A program made the translations under genes and the position numbers. From Candidatus Dojkabacteria bacterium UBA5749 (GTDB lineage: Bacteria > Patescibacteriota > Dojkabacteria > SC72): a stretch of DNA of 5,022 nucleotides. The notes beneath the pieces were generated by a model. It ran no database searches, had not been told where the DNA came from, and saw nothing but the letters and a program-made list of their open reading frames with translations. The DNA lies in NCBI GenBank assembly GCA_002419125.1, contig DIFL01000036.1:1-5022 (forward strand), given 5' to 3'. Below, one piece after another: positions 1 to 5,022 of this stretch; the stretch's first letter is position 1; each line of letters begins with the position of its first letter.

Positions 1-257
1 TATCTATGTTTTAATTCTTTCTTGTTCCTTTGTAACGTTTTTAAAGAGTAATCTACAATTACGGGGTTAGTATATTTGTCACTGTATGTATTTGAAAGTC
101 TTCCAAAAGAGCCACCAATATCTAAAAACCACCTACCCTTGGATGTTTTAAGAATTTTGTTTAATACAATTTCCTCAGCACCGTGTTCATACGCTCTTTT
201 ATTCCAGTATGTACTGTAATCATAGTCGTAGGTATCATAGTTTGCGATTTTTTTCAT
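1..257 (-). CDS. Class I SAM-dependent methyltransferase, N-terminal part (runs off the left edge)
   Basis: The first 85 codons are visible; the 3' end lies beyond the window. After a short Tyr/Asp-rich leader (YDTYDYDYSTYW, residues 7-18) comes a helix with AYEHGAEE (22-29), then the glycine-rich SAM-binding loop FLDIGGSFGRL (44-54), the Rossmann motif I. VIVDYS (66-71) follows, with Asp69 in the position that usually binds the ribose hydroxyls of SAM. This is enough for the class I methyltransferase fold, but not for a substrate: small molecule, lipid, sugar and protein all remain possible. The ATG at 255-257 is the only plausible start in this frame; it lies inside the 3' end of dnaG and overlaps it by 23 nt. 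A weak purine stretch (AAAGAGA) ends about 9 nt upstream and may serve as ribosome binding site. The overlap suggests translation coupled to dnaG. The fold is fairly sure, the function unknown. Confidence 0.8.
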   Translation of the reverse strand, partial: MKKIANYDTYDYDYSTYWNKRAYEHGAEEIVLNKILKTSKGRWFLDIGGSFGRLSNTYSDKYTNPVIVDYSLKTLQRNKKELKHR

Positions 258-1959
258 AATTTTGTTTCTCTTTGATTAATTCTTGAAACTCTTTAAAAAG
301 TTTGGCACTTTGTTTATCATCTTCAGATTGTTCAGCAGAGGCTATTTTTAATCTAAAATCCTCTTCCTTCCTACTAAAATATCTTCTTACAATACTATCA
401 TAAATATTGTCTAATTCTTCAATGTTACTCTCTCCTTTGGAAAAAGAAAATATACTGTCCTCAATTAAGGGCTTAATAACGGGATCCTCTTGGTATTTTT
501 CAAGTAATTTCTCCCTACTTGTTTTGGGGTTTCGTGAAACAAAGGACAAAATTTCCAAAATTTTTTCATTATCAAAATATTTTAACTCAAAATTTTTCAA
601 AACCTTAAAATCCGATTGAAAAAGTAGGGACTGAAGAAAAATGGCGTCATTACTAGATCTTTTAGGGACAATTTTCCCACTCGAAATTTCAGGGTCCGAA
701 AACGTTTTATTTACGCTATTTTTGAAAGGCTCTAATTTTGTAATATTGACGGACGATTTCACATAGAATGAAAAATTTGAACGATTTTTAACATGAGATA
801 GAGTTGACTCCATCCATGAAACAATCCGACGATAGTCTTCAAATTTATTTAGATTTTTGTTTTTAATGTACTCAGTTAGTAAGTAAGTGTATGCATCCAC
901 TCTCTTTCCAACCAACTTTTTAAACTCTTTAGGTTTACTTTTTATCATCTCATCAATGTCTTTGAATGGTGATGTGTTTGTTGCATAGGTATTAAGAGAG
1001 AGTTCTTGGGATAGTATAAAGGCTTTCTCTACTGCCTTTTGGCCTGCGGTGTCACTATCAAAAAGAAAAAGGACATTCTTTGTAAGTTTAGATACTTTCT
1101 CTAATTGCTCTTTAGTTAATGCTGTTCCTAGTGGAGCTACTATATTTTCAATCCCTATCTGATGAGCAGATATTACATCTGTTGTCCCTTCACAGAGGAT
1201 TATAAAGTCTTCTTTTCTAGCTTTTTGCCTTGATTCATACTGACCATATAGATTATCACTCTTGTGATATATAGGTGTTTCAGGAGAGTTCATGTATTTG
1301 GGTCCATAGTCATTTCCAGGTAGGACTCGTCCAGTAAAAGCAATTACCTTCCCTGAGCTTGATCTAATAGGGAACATTATCCTTTTAAAGAACTTCCCCC
1401 TTAATTTACCCTCTCTCTCAACAAAGAGCCCTGATTGAAGTAGCTCTGTTTTAGAGTACTTCTCTTTACTTTGAATATATTCAAGTAAGCCAAATCCACC
1501 AGCGGCATAACCAATTCCAAACTTCTGGATACTCTCATCTGTAATTCCTCTAGAATGAATATATTCTAAAGCTAGCGTATTCTTTTTATCCTTTAATTGC
1601 TTAAAAAAGTATATTGCGGCTTTCTTGTTTATTTCTTCTAATCTTTGGTATACGGTATTTGTTTTCTGTTTAACTAGTGTCACACCTGCTTCTTTTGCCA
1701 ACTTCTCTAAAGTTTCTACGAAATCAATATTTTCTATCTTTTGTACAAAATTAAATACATCACCTGATTCACCACACCCAAAGCATTTGTATCTTTGAAG
1801 TTCAGGGCTAACAATAAAGGAAGGGGTTTTTTCAACATGGAAGGGGCATCTGCCAGAATAGTTCTTTCCAGCGTTTTTTAATTGCACATACTTTCCAACA
1901 ATATCAACAATATCTAATTTGCTTTTTATCTCTTCTATTTGATCTCTTGAGGATTCCAT
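235..1959 (-). CDS. dnaG: DNA primase DnaG
   Basis: DnaG synthesises the short RNA primers for lagging-strand and origin replication, working with the replicative helicase DnaB. Numbered from the ATG at 1959 (574 aa; typical DnaG is about 580-620), the N-terminal CHC2 zinc-binding domain has Cys38, His41, Cys59 and Cys62 (CPFH ... CFGCG). The RNA polymerase basic domain contains RIMFPI (193-198) and KYMNSPETP (221-229), close to the family consensus. The TOPRIM catalytic domain has CEGTTDV (256-262, Glu257), then FDSDTAG (300-306, Asp301 and Asp303), then KDIDEM (333-338), so the metal-binding acidic residues are intact. EGTTD departs from the usual EGYMD. The C-terminal 150 residues, where the helicase-binding domain sits, are Lys/Glu/Ser-rich and poorly conserved by eye. 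An in-frame TTG at 1963-1965 is two codons upstream but touches a putative -10 element, so the ATG is preferred. No Shine-Dalgarno is seen. It lies 25 bp after the rodZ-like stop and ends in TGA. Confidence 0.96.
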   Translation of the reverse strand: MESSRDQIEEIKSKLDIVDIVGKYVQLKNAGKNYSGRCPFHVEKTPSFIVSPELQRYKCFGCGESGDVFNFVQKIENIDFVETLEKLAKEAGVTLVKQKTNTVYQRLEEINKKAAIYFFKQLKDKKNTLALEYIHSRGITDESIQKFGIGYAAGGFGLLEYIQSKEKYSKTELLQSGLFVEREGKLRGKFFKRIMFPIRSSSGKVIAFTGRVLPGNDYGPKYMNSPETPIYHKSDNLYGQYESRQKARKEDFIILCEGTTDVISAHQIGIENIVAPLGTALTKEQLEKVSKLTKNVLFLFDSDTAGQKAVEKAFILSQELSLNTYATNTSPFKDIDEMIKSKPKEFKKLVGKRVDAYTYLLTEYIKNKNLNKFEDYRRIVSWMESTLSHVKNRSNFSFYVKSSVNITKLEPFKNSVNKTFSDPEISSGKIVPKRSSNDAIFLQSLLFQSDFKVLKNFELKYFDNEKILEILSFVSRNPKTSREKLLEKYQEDPVIKPLIEDSIFSFSKGESNIEELDNIYDSIVRRYFSRKEEDFRLKIASAEQSEDDKQSAKLFKEFQELIKEKQNYEKNRKL

Positions 1960-1964
1960 ATTCA

Positions 1965-1973
1965 ATTATACCA
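1965..1973 (-). promoter_or_regulatory. Extended -10 promoter element of dnaG, positioned for a leaderless mRNA
   Basis: Reading the minus strand, TGG followed by TATAAT (1970 down to 1965) is a perfect extended -10 motif (TGnTATAAT). Only five bases (TGAAT) separate it from the dnaG ATG at 1959, so the usual start distance of 6-8 nt downstream places transcription at or within the first codon. No good -35 is present at 16-18 bp spacing (TGCGAA at 17 bp), which extended -10 promoters can tolerate. It lies in the 25 bp gap after the rodZ-like stop. The motif is seen directly; promoter activity and leaderless translation are inferred. Confidence 0.5.
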
Positions 1974-1984
1974 ATTTCTACCAA

Positions 1985-2917
1985 CTATTCGCAGATAAGT
2001 TGGGAATTTACAATATTGCATATTAATTGACCAATACCACTTTGTGAAGAGGAGGTTATGTTAAGGGGCTCATTATTAACTGTTATCGAAGTATTTTGTA
2101 CTCTTCCAGTTACCAGTGTAAAGTTGTTTTCTACTTTGTATTCATGTTGCGTATTAGGTTGAAGTACTTGTGATATTTTATTTTCGCCATCAATATCTAA
2201 TTTAATCCAGGAGGGAGATTGTGATATTGAGAGTACTAACGTATATTCTTTTATAACCTCTTCAGGAACTTCTATTGCATCCTTTGGTTGGTAGACCACT
2301 TTTAATGTTACCATGGTCTTTTGGTTTGTATTTGATTCTTTCCATGCACTTACCGAAAGAGTGTTTACACCCTGTGTAAGTGTATATTCACTTTCAAATT
2401 CACCAGAATCGTTTACATTTATTTTAGTCCCATTGATTTCAACAACAGTAGAAATTTGAGTGGTGCCTTTAATTAAGATATTCTCTTCATTAGATATGTA
2501 TTCATCTACAGGTTGAGATATTGTTAAAATTGGGGGCTTTTGAAACATATATATCTGATATCCAATGTACCCTATTACAGATATTAGGAAAACCGAAAGG
2601 GTAATTACCCCTATTAATTTGGGAGATACTTTGAACTTACTTCTTTTTATTAATACATTATTTTTTTTTGTTACCGTTGGTTTTGTTTTAGTACTTCTTC
2701 TATACAATGCAAGTACTTTTTCTACATCCAACTCTAAATACTGTGCGTATATCTTTAAAAAACCAATGGCAAAGATATTTGAATCAAACTTATCAAATTG
2801 GTTACTCTCGATATATTCAAGATATCTTCTTTGAATTTTTGTGTCAGAACTAACAGTATTAATATCCTTTTTAAGGGATTCTCTCTTGTTTTTTAAAACT
2901 TCTCCTGCTGTTATCAT
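1985..2917 (-). CDS. RodZ-like protein: cytoplasmic HTH, one membrane helix, external Ig-like and DUF4115-like domains
   Basis: RodZ-family proteins are bitopic membrane proteins that in well-studied bacteria join the MreB cytoskeleton to the cell-elongation machinery. Numbered from the ATG at 2917 (310 aa), residues 1-75 form a helix-turn-helix of the HTH_25 type (AGEVLKNKRESL at the start, then RRYLEYIESNQFDKF and the following FAIGFLKIYAQYL). A basic stretch (KKNNVLIKRSKFK, 84-96) precedes a single membrane helix at about 101-124, so the HTH faces the cytoplasm. Outside, residues 128-208 (ILTISQP ... LKVVY) look like a bacterial Ig-like or Glucodextran_B-type beta domain, with VEINGTKINVNDSGEF as core strands. 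Residues about 224-288 resemble the RodZ C-terminal DUF4115 domain (SPSWIKLDIDGE). The only two cysteines are at the very C-terminus. ftsK ends 19 bp upstream and dnaG starts 25 bp downstream. An in-frame TTG at 2921-2923 is rejected as start because it lies in the -10/start-site region. No Shine-Dalgarno is seen. I withhold the symbol rodZ because the extra domain makes strict orthology uncertain. Confidence 0.85.
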   Translation of the reverse strand: MITAGEVLKNKRESLKKDINTVSSDTKIQRRYLEYIESNQFDKFDSNIFAIGFLKIYAQYLELDVEKVLALYRRSTKTKPTVTKKNNVLIKRSKFKVSPKLIGVITLSVFLISVIGYIGYQIYMFQKPPILTISQPVDEYISNEENILIKGTTQISTVVEINGTKINVNDSGEFESEYTLTQGVNTLSVSAWKESNTNQKTMVTLKVVYQPKDAIEVPEEVIKEYTLVLSISQSPSWIKLDIDGENKISQVLQPNTQHEYKVENNFTLVTGRVQNTSITVNNEPLNITSSSQSGIGQLICNIVNSQLICE

Positions 2918-2924
2918 TGTCAAG

Positions 2925-2933
2925 AGTATATCA
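2925..2933 (-). promoter_or_regulatory. Extended -10 promoter element of the rodZ-like gene, positioned for a leaderless mRNA
   Basis: On the minus strand TGA precedes TATACT (2930 down to 2925), an extended -10 motif with one mismatch to TATAAT. Seven bases (CTTGACA) separate it from the ATG at 2917, so transcription would start at or just before the A of the start codon. The element begins only a few bases after the ftsK TAG stop (2937-2939). At 17 bp spacing the -35 position reads TGTTAG, a poor match. The layout repeats that before dnaG, which strengthens both. The motif is seen; its activity is inferred. Confidence 0.42.
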
Positions 2934-2936
2934 GAC

Positions 2937-5022
2937 CTACGATTCTTCTAACATACTATCCTCTGAGGGGCTACCTAGTATTTCAGAAACTGAGGAAACA
3001 AGTACTTCTCTAGGTTTAACACCATCTGCTTTAGCAATTGCCCCTGCAGCCTCTAACTGTTCTATTAATCTTGCAGCCTTGTTATATCCCACCTTCATTC
3101 TTCTTTGGAGTAAAGAAGCAGATGCTTTTCCCTCACCAATTACTACTTGAAGTGCTTGTGGAAATTCAGGATCTCTCTCTAGAGACATTCCGTTTGGTCC
3201 CGTAGGAACAGTTGCTGGTTGTGTAATATCAACCTTTTCTTCTTCACTTTCTTCTACCACTTGAGATTTAATCTGCTCTATAATATTCATAGTATCTTCT
3301 GTAGATATGTAACATCCTTGTATTCTGATTGATTTAGACATTGTCTGATCTTTGTAAAGCATATCTCCATTTCCTAAAAGATTTTCTGCTCCAGTTTGGT
3401 CTAAGATTACTCTTGAGTCCATAGCAGAAGGAACCGCATATGCAATTCTTCCAGAGATATTTGATTTAATTAATCCCGTTATTACAGTAACAACAGGTTT
3501 TTGTGTGGCCAGTATTAAGTGAATACCAACAGCTCTTCCCATTTGAGCAATCCTTTGTATTTTTGTTTCAATGTCAGGGCCAGCAACTAACATGAGATCT
3601 GCCATCTCATCTATAACTACAATTAAATATGGCATAGCTGGATATCCCATTTTTTGATTGTATTGAACGATATTTTTTACTAATACCTGTTTTAGCAATC
3701 TATACCTCTTCATCATTTCTGTGATAGACCATTGAAGGGCATTAACAACTAACTCCATATCATTTATTACTGGGGTTAGTAGATGAGGGATTCCATTGTA
3801 TGCTTCCATTTCAACCATCTTAGGATCTACTAGAATTAACCTTAATTCGTCAGGAGTTTTAGTAAGAAGTAATCCTCCAAGAATTGAGTTAATACCTATA
3901 GATTTTCCTGCTCTAGTCATACCAGCAACTAAAAGATGTGGCATATTTACCAGATCCCTTATTTCAGGCTTTCCTGCAATATCTCTTCCTAATATTAATG
4001 GAAGTTCATATTTATCTGCATCTGCGAGAAGTATCTTTGCCATCTCTTTCATATATACATAGTTGGGGTTCTTGTTTGGTACTTCTATACCTATCCATGA
4101 AGTCCCTGGTATGGGGGCTTCAATTCTCATAGTGCCTCTGTTTACTTTTAGTGCAACTTCAATATCATTACTCTGTCTTTTAATCCTATTTACAGCAACA
4201 CCAGCAGGTATTGCAAGAGCATACCTAACAACAGTAGGACCCACAGCCACATTAGCTACAGAGGCAGGAATCTTAAAACTCTTTAGCACAGAAAGGATAA
4301 CTCTAGCCTCGTCTTTGTATGCTTCTTTGTTCTGCTCACTTTTGATTGGTTCTTGTAAATTATCAATTATTGGGTATTTCCAATCTAGATATTTAGGCTT
4401 TGAAGGTGTAGCATCCATTTCATTGTTAATAGGATTATTTACTACAACAGGCCCCACCCTAGGATTTTGTTGCATTGAAGAGATATTTGGAGTGTCAACA
4501 GCTCCCTGACTCTCTTGAATATGGAAATCCTCTCCCTTGTTTTCCTTAAACTCATCATTCATATCATCATCTACACCACTAATGATTAGTTTGCCCTGTT
4601 CAACGGAAGAACCTATTTTTTCAGGTAAATCCTTAATGCTTATTTTAGAAAACATTTGACTTAATACATCTGCTATCTGTTTAATTTGTACTCCGGTTAT
4701 TAAAGAGAAAGCCACAACCAGCAAAACTATCAAGATTACTAACTCAAGTACATCTCCCGTTGTATTATTTATTCCTAAATGAAGTGTTTTCCCCATTAAT
4801 CCTCCAGCTTTTTGAAGAGTAAGACTATCTTCTAAGTTTTCTGCAGGTATCCAAAAAGTAAGTAAAGCATTTAAAGTTACTGAAAGGAGTAAAAATCCAA
4901 AGATTTGAATTCTTTTACTAAAATGTTTGCCTTGAGTTAACAGATTAATTGAAAAGGCTATCACTGCGAAACCCCATACTAGAGAAGGCCATCCTAATAG
5001 GTTGGCTATATATACAAATATG
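2937..5022 (-). CDS. ftsK: DNA translocase FtsK/SpoIIIE, 5' end beyond the window
   Basis: FtsK is a septal, membrane-anchored hexameric motor that pumps chromosomal DNA to the daughter cells and aids dimer resolution. The frame is open to the right edge, so the true start lies outside; 694 residues are visible (numbered here from the codon at 5019-5021). They begin in a membrane segment (about 1-28), followed by two more (38-57, 90-110). A fourth N-terminal helix is probably in the missing part. A short acidic linker (111-234) leads to the alpha/beta motor. GPTVVRYAL (261-269) and RIEAPIPG (299-306) are typical of the alpha domain. The Walker A loop is GMTRAGKS (367-374), DPKMVE (399-404) follows, the Walker B is LIVVIDEMADLM (466-477), and ATQKP is at 505-509. 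The C-terminal gamma winged helix (about 617-677; SLLQRRMKVGYNKAARLIEQLE region and KPREVLV) is the part that reads oriented sequence motifs in the chromosome. All parts needed for an active translocase are present. It ends in TAG just before the rodZ-like gene. Confidence 0.96.
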   Translation of the reverse strand, partial: IFVYIANLLGWPSLVWGFAVIAFSINLLTQGKHFSKRIQIFGFLLLSVTLNALLTFWIPAENLEDSLTLQKAGGLMGKTLHLGINNTTGDVLELVILIVLLVVAFSLITGVQIKQIADVLSQMFSKISIKDLPEKIGSSVEQGKLIISGVDDDMNDEFKENKGEDFHIQESQGAVDTPNISSMQQNPRVGPVVVNNPINNEMDATPSKPKYLDWKYPIIDNLQEPIKSEQNKEAYKDEARVILSVLKSFKIPASVANVAVGPTVVRYALAIPAGVAVNRIKRQSNDIEVALKVNRGTMRIEAPIPGTSWIGIEVPNKNPNYVYMKEMAKILLADADKYELPLILGRDIAGKPEIRDLVNMPHLLVAGMTRAGKSIGINSILGGLLLTKTPDELRLILVDPKMVEMEAYNGIPHLLTPVINDMELVVNALQWSITEMMKRYRLLKQVLVKNIVQYNQKMGYPAMPYLIVVIDEMADLMLVAGPDIETKIQRIAQMGRAVGIHLILATQKPVVTVITGLIKSNISGRIAYAVPSAMDSRVILDQTGAENLLGNGDMLYKDQTMSKSIRIQGCYISTEDTMNIIEQIKSQVVEESEEEKVDITQPATVPTGPNGMSLERDPEFPQALQVVIGEGKASASLLQRRMKVGYNKAARLIEQLEAAGAIAKADGVKPREVLVSSVSEILGSPSEDSMLEES

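Noticed and set aside
235..237. Recoding of TGA as glycine (known in Gracilibacteria and Absconditabacteria)
   Set aside because: None of the conserved proteins contains an internal TGA, and reading through the dnaG TGA would extend the protein far into the methyltransferase gene in another frame; TGA acts as an ordinary stop here.
1963..1965. TTG as the dnaG start, two codons upstream of the ATG
   Set aside because: Its first base is the last base of the TATAAT element and it has no Shine-Dalgarno; the ATG at 1957-1959 fits the promoter geometry better. The protein would differ by two residues only.
1981..2003. Inverted repeat CCAACT / AGTTGG with an 11-base loop over the rodZ-like stop codon, as a terminator
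   Set aside because: The stem is only 6 bp and no T-run follows in the transcribed direction, so it does not look like an intrinsic terminator; chance or a weak RNA hairpin is more likely.
4063..4509. Plus-strand open frame of 148 codons opposite ftsK
   Set aside because: It lies wholly inside conserved ftsK motor and linker sequence on the other strand, shows no recognisable motif, and is explained as an antisense shadow. The shorter plus-strand frames opposite dnaG, the rodZ-like gene and ftsK are rejected for the same reason.
4962..4964. GTG as the start codon of ftsK
   Set aside because: The frame stays open without a stop to the right edge, and the extra 19 residues continue a hydrophobic membrane segment, so the gene most likely begins outside the window.

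Overview
This is an AT-rich bacterial window (about one third G+C by eye) packed with four genes, all on the minus strand and almost without gaps. In transcription order, from the right edge to the left, they are: a 5'-truncated FtsK/SpoIIIE DNA translocase (2937 to beyond 5022), a RodZ-like membrane protein with an N-terminal helix-turn-helix (1985..2917), the DNA primase DnaG (235..1959), and the first 85 codons of a class I SAM-dependent methyltransferase (257 to beyond the left edge). No RNA gene, mobile element, CRISPR array, or long non-coding stretch is visible. The longest intergenic gap is 25 bp.

The first three genes are core functions. FtsK moves chromosomal DNA at the division septum, RodZ-type proteins link membrane and cytoskeleton in cell shape and elongation, and DnaG makes the RNA primers for replication. 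FtsK and RodZ genes also lie near each other in Bacillus (spoIIIE ... ymfM), so that part of the order echoes a known neighbourhood. Adding dnaG makes a compact cluster for replication, segregation and shape. The methyltransferase start overlaps the dnaG end by 23 nt, which suggests co-expression, but its substrate cannot be told from the visible part.

The host is probably a bacterium with a compact, AT-rich genome using the standard bacterial code (stops TAG, TAG and TGA). The RodZ-like architecture with an inserted Ig-like domain, the style of the methyltransferase N-terminus and the apparent leaderless starts fit a member of the Candidate Phyla Radiation (Patescibacteria). That placement is an inference; a low-GC Firmicutes relative is not excluded from sequence alone.

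The most interesting structure is at two gene junctions. Both the rodZ-like gene and dnaG have an extended -10 promoter motif (TGnTATACT and TGnTATAAT) placed 7 and 5 nt before the ATG, with no Shine-Dalgarno sequence. This is the arrangement expected if each mRNA starts at or next to its own start codon, so the genes may be individually transcribed as leaderless messages although they look like one operon. I see no clearly novel multi-gene system. The remaining oddities are an unusual Walker A loop in FtsK, an Ig-like insert and a C-terminal cysteine pair in the RodZ-like protein, and a variant TOPRIM motif in DnaG.
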